A stretch of DNA of 64,000 nucleotides from an uncultured Lachnospiraceae bacterium (GTDB lineage: Bacteria > Bacillota > Clostridia > Lachnospirales > Lachnospiraceae), in NCBI GenBank assembly GCA_934292725.1, contig CAKQXY010000014.1, forward strand, positions 1 to 64,000, written 5' to 3'. The position numbers and the translations under genes are program-made. The notes below the pieces were generated by a model, which saw nothing but the letters and a program-made list of their open reading frames with translations, was not told the origin of the DNA and searched no databases. Positions 17,517 to 25,639 of this stretch are shown here, piece by piece. The first letter of the stretch is position 1. Each line of letters opens with the position of its first letter.

Positions 17517-18659
17517 ATGACAAAACTGCATTCTGTACATCCGAAAAAGGGCAGAGGTCATTTTGATCTCTGCCTGCTTGTTATACTGACAATTTTATTA
17601 TCGTGCGGTCTGATTATTTTATACAGCGCAACGAGATATACCGATGCAAAAGAACATCCAGGTCAGCCTTTTTATACGATCACAAGGCAGGTGATCTTTT
17701 TGACTGCAGCTTTCTTTTCAATGCTTTTTATGTCAAAGACAGATTATCACAAGCTGTTAAAGTTGGCGCTGCCGGGATTTTTATTAAGCATTGCACTTGG
17801 TATTCTTGTACTGTTTTTTGGAAAAGAAGTAAACGGTCAAAAGCGCTGGTTTGCAGTAGGACCGATCTCATTTCAGCCGGCAGAGTTTGCAAAGCTTATG
17901 CTGATTTTTATGCTGAGCTCATTTTTTCATAAAAACTATAGAAAATCAGCAAGCTGGAGTCTTATTATTAAGGCTGTGGGAATCACGCTTCCTATTTTTT
18001 TGCCGGTTGTGTCAGCAAACCTTAGCTCCGGGCTAATTATCGCCGGCATCGCCTTTGTGATGACTTATGTGGCGTCCGAACACAGACCATTTTTTTTAAT
18101 AAGCACAGCGGCTGCCATTTTTACATGTGTGTTTGCTTTTCAATCGGGACTTCTTGCATCCATTCTTGATGAATATCAGATGAACCGCATTTATGCCTGG
18201 ATTGATCCGGAAGAATTTCCTCTAAGCAATGGTTTTCAGGTCTTACAGGGGCTTTATGCGATTGGCGCCGGCGGCCTTTTTGGAACAGGACTTGGAAATA
18301 GTCTGCAAAAGCTTGGATTTTTGCCAGAAGCACAAAATGATATGATTTTTTCCATCATATGTGAAGAACTTGGTCTGTTTGGTGCAGTTTTAATAATATT
18401 TCTTTTCCTTTTATTATTGTGGCGCATGATGGAGATTGCGCAGAATGCACCAGATGATGAAGGTATGTTTCTTGTCAGCGGCATTATGGGGCACATTGGT
18501 ATTCAGGTTCTGTTAAATATTGCCGTTGTCACAAATACTATCCCCAATACAGGAATCAGTCTGCCATTTATCAGCTATGGCGGTTCTTCAATTTTATTTT
18601 TGCTGACAGAAATGGGTATTGTTTTTCGCGTATCATCTGAGGCAAAAGAGGCACAATAA
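17517..18659 (+). CDS. ftsW: FtsW/SpoVE-type lipid II polymerase
   Basis: A 380-residue SEDS-family membrane protein with about ten hydrophobic spans. The conserved features are GLIILYSATRY near the N-terminus, VNGQKRWFAVGPISFQPAEFAK, GFQVLQGLYAIGAGGLFG, LPEAQNDMIFSIICEELG and NTGISLPFISYGGSS. SEDS proteins polymerise glycan strands with a partner class B PBP, here probably one of the two upstream PBPs. Placement in the division cluster favours FtsW or SpoVE over RodA. The start at 17517 follows AAAGGAGT. Confidence 0.93.
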   Translation: MTKLHSVHPKKGRGHFDLCLLVILTILLSCGLIILYSATRYTDAKEHPGQPFYTITRQVIFLTAAFFSMLFMSKTDYHKLLKLALPGFLLSIALGILVLFFGKEVNGQKRWFAVGPISFQPAEFAKLMLIFMLSSFFHKNYRKSASWSLIIKAVGITLPIFLPVVSANLSSGLIIAGIAFVMTYVASEHRPFFLISTAAAIFTCVFAFQSGLLASILDEYQMNRIYAWIDPEEFPLSNGFQVLQGLYAIGAGGLFGTGLGNSLQKLGFLPEAQNDMIFSIICEELGLFGAVLIIFLFLLLLWRMMEIAQNAPDDEGMFLVSGIMGHIGIQVLLNIAVVTNTIPNTGISLPFISYGGSSILFLLTEMGIVFRVSSEAKEAQ

Positions 18660-18716
18660 AAATGAAGAACATATGATACTATAAGAAGGCAATGTCTTCT
18701 TAGAAGGAGGGAATCA

Positions 18717-19970
18717 GTGGCATATCTGGAAATTAGGCAGACAGGTCCGCTTTCGGGCACTTATCGCGTGCAGGGGTCAAAAAATGCAGTCCTTCCAATG
18801 CTGGCAGCCACACTTTTGGTTCCAGGAAAGACGACCCTGCACCGTGTACCGAAAATAAAGGATGTTAATGTAATGCTTGAGATTCTTCATCTTCTTGGCT
18901 GCAGCAGCTGCTGGGAAGGCGAAGTATTGACAATAGATGCAGGCAATGTCAATAACTGGGTGATTCCAGAGGAATTGATCGGACAGATGCGTTCCTCTGT
19001 TATTTTGCTTGCTCCAATTCTTTATCGAATGAAAAAAGCAGCAGTCGTAGAACCGGGAGGCTGTTCTATCGGGCGGCGCCCAATTGATATTCACCTGTAT
19101 GTCCTTCAGGCACTTGGCGTAAAGCTTCATTATGAATGGGAGGAGCACATCTTTGCACAGGCCGATTATTTTTGCGGTGCTCACCTTTCCTTAAAATTTC
19201 CATCAGTGGGTGCGACAGAGCAGGCAATTCTTGCAGCGGTTACAGCAAACGGCATGACAGTTATTGACAATGCGGCGAGAGAGCCAGAGATTGCAGAGCT
19301 TTGCCGTATGCTTCGTGGTATGGGTGCAAAAATTACAGGAGATCATACGGGACGCATCGTAATAGATGGCGTGAAGGAGCTTTTTGAGAGTACGTGTGAA
19401 GTTGGTGCTGATCGTATTGTGGCTGCAACTTGCCTTAGCGCAGTGGCTGTCTGTTCAGGAGAAATTACACTGACAGGAGTAGATGCTTCTCATTTAAATG
19501 GTGTCATAGAACCGTTTGAAAAAATGGGCTGTAAGATTTGGAAAGATAAGGATACACTCACTGCAGCCAGAATGGATAAATTGATGGCACTTCCTTATTT
19601 AAAGACTAGTCCGTATCCAGGTTTTCCAACAGATGTGCAGTCATTGATTATGGCGGTGCTGTCATTTGCAGATGGTCAATCTGTTGTGGAGGAGGGAATA
19701 TTTGAAGGAAGATTTCGTACGGCTTACCAGTTGCAAAAAATGGGCGCAGCGATTATAATAGAAAATAACCAGGCCATAATTTGGGGCAGCCATTTAATTG
19801 GAACAAAGGTGGAAGCTCCTGATTTAAGAGGCGGCGCCGCATTGGCGATTGCAGGGCTTGGAGCAGACGGTGTGACAACTATTTTTGGCTATGATCACAT
19901 CGCCAGAGGCTATGAAGATCTTGCAGGCATGCTTTTGGCGCTTGGTGCACAGGCAGCTTTGCGGGAGTGA
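18717..19970 (+). CDS. murA: UDP-N-acetylglucosamine 1-carboxyvinyltransferase
   Basis: A 417-residue EPSP-synthase-fold enzyme that transfers enolpyruvate from PEP to UDP-GlcNAc, the committed step of peptidoglycan synthesis. It has GSKNAVLPMLAATLL, the catalytic loop PGGCSIGRRPIDIH with the PEP/fosfomycin-reactive Cys at about 115, and TSPYPGFPTDVQ. Length is normal. The GTG start at 18717 has AAGGAGGG 6-7 nt upstream. It lies between ftsW and the FtsQ-like gene, where many clusters have murG; murG is not in this window. Confidence 0.95.
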   Translation: MAYLEIRQTGPLSGTYRVQGSKNAVLPMLAATLLVPGKTTLHRVPKIKDVNVMLEILHLLGCSSCWEGEVLTIDAGNVNNWVIPEELIGQMRSSVILLAPILYRMKKAAVVEPGGCSIGRRPIDIHLYVLQALGVKLHYEWEEHIFAQADYFCGAHLSLKFPSVGATEQAILAAVTANGMTVIDNAAREPEIAELCRMLRGMGAKITGDHTGRIVIDGVKELFESTCEVGADRIVAATCLSAVAVCSGEITLTGVDASHLNGVIEPFEKMGCKIWKDKDTLTAARMDKLMALPYLKTSPYPGFPTDVQSLIMAVLSFADGQSVVEEGIFEGRFRTAYQLQKMGAAIIIENNQAIIWGSHLIGTKVEAPDLRGGAALAIAGLGADGVTTIFGYDHIARGYEDLAGMLLALGAQAALRE

Positions 19971-20036
19971 GCTTATTTGCTGAAAGGAAGGTGGAACTGT
20001 AACATACAGTGCACAATAGGGAATTAGTCAGAGTAT

Positions 20037-20786
20037 ATGTTGGATGAAAAGTTAGCCAGACACGAAAAAAGAAAAAAGAGAATATTGACAGGCATCCTGG
20101 CGATAGTTGGGATTCTGGCTATCGCCGTTACCGTTTTTTTTACTGCCTATGTTGCAGACTGCCAGATCACGGGAAGTCAGTATGGACAGGAAGCTGAGAT
20201 TGAAAGTGAGCTTTTTTCCACGCCTATGGAACAGCGCTTTTTCTATCAGTTTTTTAGAAAGCTGACACACTCACAAAAGCAGTTAAATGGCGTGGCGTCT
20301 TATCGTATGGAGTTTTCTATGGATCTGTCAGTAAAGGTGATTGTCACAGAAAATCCAATCATCGGAGCTGTAAGCTGGGAACACAATCGATATTATTTTG
20401 ACCGGTATGGATATGTAATGGCAAAAAATATTGACGTTTCAAGTACGGTTCCTGTTGTAGACGGAAGCAACTTTACAAATGTTTCGCTGTACGAACAGCT
20501 TGGCGGTGCAAAGAGCAGTCTGGCAGAGGATATTTTACAGCTGACGCAGCTTCTTGATGACAATGAGATTGCAGCAGATTCAATTTCCTATGATGAAAAG
20601 ATGCAGGCAGTGATTGCGCTTGGTGATGTAAAGGTAAGTCTTGGAAGCCGCGATAATATGACGGACAAGATCGCAGAGCTTTGTGCAATCATAGACAGCG
20701 GGGGATTAAGCGGGCTAAAGGGAACGCTTCATCTGGAAAACTGTGGTGATGGAAGTACAAGCTCCTATATATTTGACAGAGAATAG
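20037..20786 (+). CDS. FtsQ/DivIB-like division protein
   Basis: A 249-residue bitopic protein with a basic cytoplasmic start (KLARHEKRKKR), one membrane span near residues 17-39, and an extracytoplasmic domain that fits the FtsQ C-terminal beta-domain (SVKVIVTENPIIGAV, YYFDRYGYVM, VPVVDG). The POTRA part seems short or diverged. Its position directly before ftsZ and after murA supports the FtsQ/DivIB role in the FtsQBL divisome hub. The sequence match is weak, so this is mainly context plus topology. The ribosome binding site is poor. Confidence 0.7.
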   Translation: MLDEKLARHEKRKKRILTGILAIVGILAIAVTVFFTAYVADCQITGSQYGQEAEIESELFSTPMEQRFFYQFFRKLTHSQKQLNGVASYRMEFSMDLSVKVIVTENPIIGAVSWEHNRYYFDRYGYVMAKNIDVSSTVPVVDGSNFTNVSLYEQLGGAKSSLAEDILQLTQLLDDNEIAADSISYDEKMQAVIALGDVKVSLGSRDNMTDKIAELCAIIDSGGLSGLKGTLHLENCGDGSTSSYIFDRE

Positions 20787-20869
20787 CAAAGAAACAGCCC
20801 CAAAAGGGATTGGCACAGAAAACGTCACAGAAATTTAAGAAAAATTTTTGAAGAAAGCCAAATTTCGGG

Positions 20870-20898
20870 TTGATTATTTTGCGGAATAATAATATAGT
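20870..20898 (+). promoter_or_regulatory. Sigma-A-type promoter for ftsZ
   Basis: TTGATT (20870-20875), 17-nt spacer, TATAGT (20893-20898), 33 nt upstream of the TTG start of ftsZ. It would let ftsZ be expressed independently of the upstream cluster. Confidence 0.65.
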
Positions 20899-20931
20899 AT
20901 TAAGGTAGAAAGTGTAAGGAGGAATATAACT

Positions 20932-22077
20932 TTGTTAGAGATTAAAATAAACGAATCAGAAGGTTCGGCAAAGATTGTTGTGGTAGGTGTCGGCGGAGCA
21001 GGAAATAATGCTGTAAACCGCATGGTAGATGAGGATATCGTAGGTGTTGAGTTTGTCGGCGTTAATACAGACAGACAGGCCTTACAGTTCTGCAAGGCTC
21101 CAACCGCGATTCAGATCGGTGAGAAGCTGACAAAGGGTCTTGGTGCAGGTGCAAAGCCAGAAGTAGGCGAAAAGGCAGCTGAGGAGAACCTTGATGATCT
21201 GAAGGAAGCAATTAAGGGTGCCGACATGGTATTTGTTACCTGTGGTATGGGTGGCGGTACTGGTACTGGTGCAGCTCCGATCATTGCCGGTCTGGCAAAG
21301 GAGATGGGAATCCTTACCGTAGGTGTTGTCACAAAGCCATTCTCCTTCGAGGGAAGAACTCGTATGAATAACGCACAGAGTGGTATTGAGAGACTTAAGG
21401 AATCTGTAGATACTCTGATCGTTATTCCAAATGACAAGCTTCTTCAGCTCGTTGACAGACGCACCACAATGCCAGAGGCATTAAAGAAGGCAGATGAAGT
21501 ATTACAGCAGGCAGTACAGGGTATTACCGACCTGATCAATATCCCAGGACTGATCAACCTTGACTTTGCAGACGTTCAGACTGTAATGAAGGACAAGGGT
21601 ATTGCACACATCGGTATCGGAAATGCAACAGGAGACGACAAGGCAATCGATGCAATGAAGATCGCTGTTTCCAGTCCGCTGCTTGAGACAACTATCGAGG
21701 GCGCTACAAACGTATTGATCAATATCGCTGGTGATGTAAGTCTTCCAGAGGTTCATGAGGCAGCAAGCTATGTTCAGGAGCTGGCAGGTGAGGATGCAAA
21801 CATTATCTTCGGTGCTACATACGATGAGAATGCAACCGATGAGGTTACTATCACCGTTATCGCTACTGGTGTAGAGGATAAGAACCTGGAAGGTGTACAG
21901 GCTCAGTCAGCAAAGAAGGCATCTGGCGCAAAGGCAGCTGATTTTGCATATCGTGCACCAGCTTCCAAGGAGTTTTCCACAAAAGAGCCAAAGTTTGAGG
22001 AGTCTGGATTTACAATTCCGAAGCCGCAGAAGGAAGTAAAGGATATCAGTATTCCGACATTCTTAAAGAGAAACTAA
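20932..22077 (+). CDS. ftsZ: Cell division GTPase FtsZ
   Basis: A 381-residue tubulin-like GTPase that forms the cytokinetic Z-ring. It has VVGVGGAGNNAVNRM, NTDRQAL, the tubulin signature GGGTGTGAAP (near 105-114), RRTTMPEAL and the GTP-contact region NIPGLINLDFADV. After a variable linker the conserved C-terminal peptide reads ISIPTFLKRN, the site for membrane or partner binding. The TTG start at 20932 is preceded by AAGGAGG. ftsA is absent beside it, as is common in this group. A strong terminator follows. Confidence 0.98.
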   Translation: MLEIKINESEGSAKIVVVGVGGAGNNAVNRMVDEDIVGVEFVGVNTDRQALQFCKAPTAIQIGEKLTKGLGAGAKPEVGEKAAEENLDDLKEAIKGADMVFVTCGMGGGTGTGAAPIIAGLAKEMGILTVGVVTKPFSFEGRTRMNNAQSGIERLKESVDTLIVIPNDKLLQLVDRRTTMPEALKKADEVLQQAVQGITDLINIPGLINLDFADVQTVMKDKGIAHIGIGNATGDDKAIDAMKIAVSSPLLETTIEGATNVLINIAGDVSLPEVHEAASYVQELAGEDANIIFGATYDENATDEVTITVIATGVEDKNLEGVQAQSAKKASGAKAADFAYRAPASKEFSTKEPKFEESGFTIPKPQKEVKDISIPTFLKRN

Positions 22078-22096
22078 TGTATAAATAAAGTTTTAC

Positions 22097-22136
22097 GAGA
22101 GAGAAGCACAGAAATGTTACTTCTCTCTCTTTTTTT
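22097..22136 (+). terminator. Rho-independent terminator after ftsZ
   Basis: GAGAGAGAAG (22097-22106) pairs with CTTCTCTCTC (22120-22129), followed by seven T residues. Confidence 0.9.
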
Positions 22137-22146
22137 GGTGGTGAAT

Positions 22147-23016
22147 ATGATTGCAATAGACCTTTATTTTTTTATGAATGCAGCATATGATCTGACGCTT
22201 CTTTGCGTGGTGGGAATTGTGGCGAGGAAGCGATTGTGTTTTGGGCGAGTATTTGCCGCATCTATGTTGGGGGCGGCGTGGAGCGTAATTGCGCTAGTTG
22301 TTGCTCTGTATTTTGTGCTGCCATCATGTGCATTGTGGATTACAAAAATGATTACATATCTTCTCTGCCCCTATTTAATGTGTCTTATTGCATATAGAAG
22401 AGATACAAATGTGATGCAAAAAATATTTATGCGCGAATTTTTTCTGCAAAATATCGAGCTTCTTTTATATTTTTACGTAGCAGGAGCGTTGATTAGTGGT
22501 TTGATGCTTTTGCTGAAGTGGTCGGGCATACATATTCCATCATGGGTTTTAATGCCTGTGTGCAGTATTTTGGCTGCTGGTGTGTGGCGGTATATTACAA
22601 AGAAAGAGGCACAGGAAAAACAGATTTATGAGGTTACGCTTTTGTATCATGATAAAAGGATTTCTATAAAAGCACTGTATGACAGCGGAAATACGTTAAT
22701 GACAAGAAAAAGTGAGCCAGTTCATGTGTTAGCACCTTCTATATGGAAGGTGCTTATTGGAGAAGATCCGTGGAAGGAAGATGGATTTGCAGTGTCCTAT
22801 CAGACAGTTAGTGAGACGTCTGTGATGCCGGGAATTTATTTGGATGAGATTTATTTAAAAGAAAAGATGATTACAGAAAAGAAACAACAACTTATAAAAG
22901 AAAATAGTAAAGAAAAAGTCCTTGTTCTTAGACATGCAGCGATTGGTCTTGGCAGTATGGAGTTTGATAAAGCGGGGGGATGTCAAATGCTGCTGCATCG
23001 TGACACATTTGATTGA
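22147..23016 (+). CDS. spoIIGA: Sporulation sigma-E processing peptidase SpoIIGA-like
   Basis: A 289-residue membrane-bound aspartic protease that in the family cleaves the pro-sequence of sigma-E at the sporulation septum. The N-terminal half has about five hydrophobic spans. The cytoplasmic half carries the aspartyl motif ALYDSGNTL with the catalytic Asp near 179. The C-terminal GLGSMEFDKAGGCQMLLH is probably part of the sigma-interacting end. ATG 22147 was chosen over 22114, since the latter lies inside the ftsZ terminator. The next gene is its expected substrate sigE, 168 nt downstream. Confidence 0.88.
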   Translation: MIAIDLYFFMNAAYDLTLLCVVGIVARKRLCFGRVFAASMLGAAWSVIALVVALYFVLPSCALWITKMITYLLCPYLMCLIAYRRDTNVMQKIFMREFFLQNIELLLYFYVAGALISGLMLLLKWSGIHIPSWVLMPVCSILAAGVWRYITKKEAQEKQIYEVTLLYHDKRISIKALYDSGNTLMTRKSEPVHVLAPSIWKVLIGEDPWKEDGFAVSYQTVSETSVMPGIYLDEIYLKEKMITEKKQQLIKENSKEKVLVLRHAAIGLGSMEFDKAGGCQMLLHRDTFD

Positions 23017-23081
23017 ATGAAATGACCTTGCGGCAAAAGAAAACAAAACATAGGGGACGAATTTTGCAGACGACAAGCGAG

Positions 23082-23115
23082 TTCGACAGCCTTTTCATTT
23101 CGTTTGTGGTAAGAT
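23082..23115 (+). promoter_or_regulatory. Candidate Spo0A box and promoter upstream of sigE
   Basis: TTCGACA (23082-23088) is the exact reverse complement of the Spo0A box TGTCGAA. TAAGAT (23110-23115) lies 21 nt further on, a long spacing reminiscent of the Spo0A-activated spoIIG promoter. It sits 97 nt upstream of the sigE start, between spoIIGA and sigE. A 7-mer of this kind occurs often by chance, so the call depends on location. Confidence 0.35.
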
Positions 23116-23184
23116 GGGCTCATTCCTGTATAAATGGTGCTATAGATATGGCATCAGATTGATTTGGAAAAAGGAGGACAGCCT

Positions 23185-23925
23185 ATGACAAAGTGGCAGA
23201 CAAAAGAACAGACAAAGGCATGGCGTACCTTTTTACAGCATTTTTCAGCAGGCATGGGAGGAAAAGGCAGAATTTATTACATAGGCGGAACAGATGTGCT
23301 CCCACAGCCATTAACACCAAAAGAAGAGGAGCATCTAATTTCGTGTATGGGAACAGTCGGGGAAAAAGAAGCAAAAAGCAGACTGATCGAACATAATTTG
23401 CGTCTTGTCGTTTACATCGCAAAGAAATTTGAAAACACAGGAGTAGGTGTAGAGGATTTGATTTCAATCGGCACGATTGGCCTGATCAAAGGTATCAATA
23501 CATTCAACAAGACAAAAAAGATCAAACTAGCAACATATGCGTCACGCTGCATCGAAAACGAAATATTAATGTATCTTAGACGAAACAGCAAGCGAAAAAC
23601 AGAAGTCTCAATAGACGAGCCATTAAATGTTGACTGGGACGGCAACGAGCTTCTATTATCCGATATTTTAGGAACAGACGAAGATATGGTATACCGCGAC
23701 ATGGAAGAAGAAGCAGAGCGCAGACAGCTCTCAAACGCATTGTCAAAGCTTCCGTCACGCGAGCGCCGTATAGTAGAGCTTCGCTATGGAATAAACACAG
23801 ACGATGACCGCGAAATGACACAAAAAGAAGTAGCCGACTTAATGGGCATATCCCAATCCTACATCTCCCGCCTAGAAAAAAAGATCATGAACCGCCTCAG
23901 AAAAGATCTGGTACGCTACGGATAA
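23185..23925 (+). CDS. sigE: Sporulation sigma factor sigma-E
   Basis: A 246-residue sigma-70 family protein. Region 2 has DLISIGTIGLIKGINTF and LATYASRCIENEILMYLRR. The sigma-E-typical linker KTEVSIDEPLNVDWDGNELLL follows. Region 4 ends in YISRLEKKIMNRLRKDL. It directs the first mother-cell transcription programme of sporulation. The N-terminal segment of about 30 residues before LPQPLTPKEEE is the probable pro-sequence removed by SpoIIGA. ATG 23185 has AAGGAGG 9 nt upstream; the TTG at 23164 is unlikely. A terminator follows. Confidence 0.95.
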   Translation: MTKWQTKEQTKAWRTFLQHFSAGMGGKGRIYYIGGTDVLPQPLTPKEEEHLISCMGTVGEKEAKSRLIEHNLRLVVYIAKKFENTGVGVEDLISIGTIGLIKGINTFNKTKKIKLATYASRCIENEILMYLRRNSKRKTEVSIDEPLNVDWDGNELLLSDILGTDEDMVYRDMEEEAERRQLSNALSKLPSRERRIVELRYGINTDDDREMTQKEVADLMGISQSYISRLEKKIMNRLRKDLVRYG

Positions 23926-23961
23926 TAGATATAAGTTTATAGCAAACATTGCATTAGAAAG

Positions 23962-23994
23962 GTCTTTGGGAAAGAAATCTCAAAGACTTTTCTT
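23962..23994 (+). terminator. Rho-independent terminator after sigE
   Basis: GTCTTTGGGA (23962-23971) pairs with TCTCAAAGAC (23978-23987), followed by TTTTCTTCTTTT. Confidence 0.85.
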
Positions 23995-23999
23995 CTTTT

Positions 24000-24189
24000 A
24001 CGGGTAGCGTTGTAACCTGGATTAGCGATGAGGCGAGTTGCTTTTACGAGGCGGAACGTTGTAGCAGGACTTTCAATGTAAAGTAAGATAGTAAATAGTG
24101 TAACAGGTACCTGCGGAAAAGAGACGCCGACAAAACAATCGCCGAATCGCGTGTGTAGACCTACCGGGTAACACCCAGTTTCTTAAAAC
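24000..24189. other. Non-coding stretch with short predicted stems, unassigned
   Basis: No supported reading frame. Within it GTGT...ACAC can enclose GGTA...TACC (24106-24173 area), followed by the mini-hairpin GGGT-AAC-ACCC. The string CCGGGTAACAC recurs at 60770-60780 upstream of the sortase gene. I cannot match it to a known riboswitch class, and the stems are short enough to be chance. Confidence 0.25.
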
Positions 24190-24244
24190 TTTACAAATTC
24201 TTAAGGAACGCATTCTTGTAAATTCCATCAAACAGGAATATACT
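24190..24244 (+). promoter_or_regulatory. Promoter with overlapping inverted repeat for the zinc-ribbon gene
   Basis: TTGTAA (24216-24221), 17-nt spacer, TATACT (24239-24244), 47 nt upstream of the ATG at 24292. TTTACAA (24190-24196) and TTGTAAA (24216-24222) form an inverted repeat whose right arm covers the -35 box, so a regulator site is possible. Confidence 0.55.
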
Positions 24245-24291
24245 ATTCAACAGGCAAATTACTATTTAGAAAGGAAGGCAGCAATAGCTGC

Positions 24292-24699
24292 ATGATGTGT
24301 ATGGAACGTATAAAGAATTACTTAATCAATTTTATGAGAGGAAGATATGGCATTGACCAGATGTCACAGACCCTGTTTATTGCAGCACTTATCTTCATTT
24401 TGTTTGCAGGGTTTACTCAAAATTTTCTTTTTGAGATGATTGGAATTGCTTTGTTTGCATATGCTGATTACCGGGCACTGTCAAAGAATATCCCGGCGAG
24501 AAGAGCAGAGAATGCGCGTTATCAGGAAATGATAAGAAATATCAAAGAAAAAATCCATCCGACAGGCGCAGATAAGACACATCGTGTTTACATCTGCCCA
24601 AATAAGTCTTGTGGACAAAAGATCCGTGTTCCAAAGGGAAAAGGCAAGATTGAAATCACCTGCCCAAAGTGCGGACAGAAGTTTGTAAAGAGAACATAA
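24292..24699 (+). CDS. Membrane-anchored zinc-ribbon protein, function unknown
   Basis: A 135-residue protein with two hydrophobic segments (roughly residues 28-58), a basic linker (about 60-95) and a C-terminal zinc ribbon with paired cysteines in CPNKSCGQK and CPKCGQKF. The ribbon resembles MJ0042/zinc-ribbon modules but no enzymatic domain is present. Two nearby in-frame ATGs (24292, 24301) are both possible; 24292 is closer to GAAAGGAAGG. It is followed at 31 nt by a DUF5685 gene and then a J-domain gene, a trio that may act together. No function can be assigned. Confidence 0.7.
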   Translation: MMCMERIKNYLINFMRGRYGIDQMSQTLFIAALIFILFAGFTQNFLFEMIGIALFAYADYRALSKNIPARRAENARYQEMIRNIKEKIHPTGADKTHRVYICPNKSCGQKIRVPKGKGKIEITCPKCGQKFVKRT

Positions 24700-24730
24700 A
24701 AACTGGAAATAAAAACAAGGGTATACAAAT

Positions 24731-25639
24731 ATGTTTGGATATGTTACAATAAACCGCGGTGAACTTAAAGTTCGCGAGCTTGAGACGTATGAGTCTTATT
24801 ACTGCGGACTTTGCAGAGTATTAAAAGACCGCTATGGACTGGCAGGCTGTACAATGCTCAACTATGATATGACATTTTTGGGCATGCTATTGTCAAGCCT
24901 TTATGAAGAAAAGGAAGAACCGGCAAAGCGTGTTTGTCGTCCAGGCTTTAAACGTCCACTGTTAAAGAAGAAATCAAAAAAGCAGTTTAGTCAGACGGCA
25001 GTAGTCACAGAGTCGCTTGGCTATGCGGCAGATATGAACTACATGCTTGCTTATCATAACCATATGGATAACTGGTTTGATGAGCATAGCTTTGCTTCAT
25101 TAAATATGGTTCACCTGATGCAGAAAAATTATAGAAAGCTGGCAAAGGAATATCCGCGCCAGCATAAAGCAATCGCTTCTTATATACAAAAGCTTCATAT
25201 TTGTGAGGCCGCCAATGAAAAAAATATCGAGGCCGCAGCCAACCTCACAGGAGAGGCTATGGCAGAAATTTATGCAGCAAAAGACGATTACTGGCAGGAT
25301 ACTCTGCGTCAGATGGGCTACTACATGGGTAAATTTATTTATCTGATGGATGCCTATGATGATGTAGAGAAAGATAGTAAGGATGGCAGCTACAACCCAT
25401 TTAAGGAGCTGTATAAGCAAGAAGGCTTTGAAGAAAAGGTGCGTCAGTACCTTGAGTTAATTATGAGCTGCTGCTGCCGGGCATTTGAAGTACTTCCCAT
25501 TATTGACAACGCAGAGATTATGAGAAATATTTTGTATGCGGGTGTATGGGTAAAGTATACACGTGTGACGCAGGAGCGAAAGAAACCGGAAACAACCGGT
25601 GAGGGAGAAAATAAGGCTGCAGAAAAAGCAGCGGAATGA
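24731..25639 (+). CDS. DUF5685 family protein
   Basis: A 302-residue protein with the DUF5685 start MFGYVTINRGELKVRELETY, then YYCGLCRVLKDRYG, a conserved Cys pair of possible metal-binding nature. A largely helical body follows, with NYMLAYHNHMDNWFDE and FIYLMDAYDDVEKDSKDGSYNPF. The acidic DAYDDVEKD stretch recalls trans-prenyltransferase-like or ferritin-like helices, but that is only an impression. The function is unknown. Its stop overlaps the start of the J-domain gene (ATGA), so translation is coupled, and a role with that cochaperone is likely. Confidence 0.8.
   Translation: MFGYVTINRGELKVRELETYESYYCGLCRVLKDRYGLAGCTMLNYDMTFLGMLLSSLYEEKEEPAKRVCRPGFKRPLLKKKSKKQFSQTAVVTESLGYAADMNYMLAYHNHMDNWFDEHSFASLNMVHLMQKNYRKLAKEYPRQHKAIASYIQKLHICEAANEKNIEAAANLTGEAMAEIYAAKDDYWQDTLRQMGYYMGKFIYLMDAYDDVEKDSKDGSYNPFKELYKQEGFEEKVRQYLELIMSCCCRAFEVLPIIDNAEIMRNILYAGVWVKYTRVTQERKKPETTGEGENKAAEKAAE

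Noticed and set aside
22114..22146. Upstream ATG for spoIIGA
   Set aside because: It falls in the loop of the ftsZ terminator; ATG 22147 gives a normal SpoIIGA N-terminus.
24106..24190. Possible riboswitch upstream of the zinc-ribbon gene sharing CCGGGTAACAC with 60770-60780
   Set aside because: Stems are short, the second site does not fold the same way, and no known consensus fits; kept only as an unassigned non-coding stretch.
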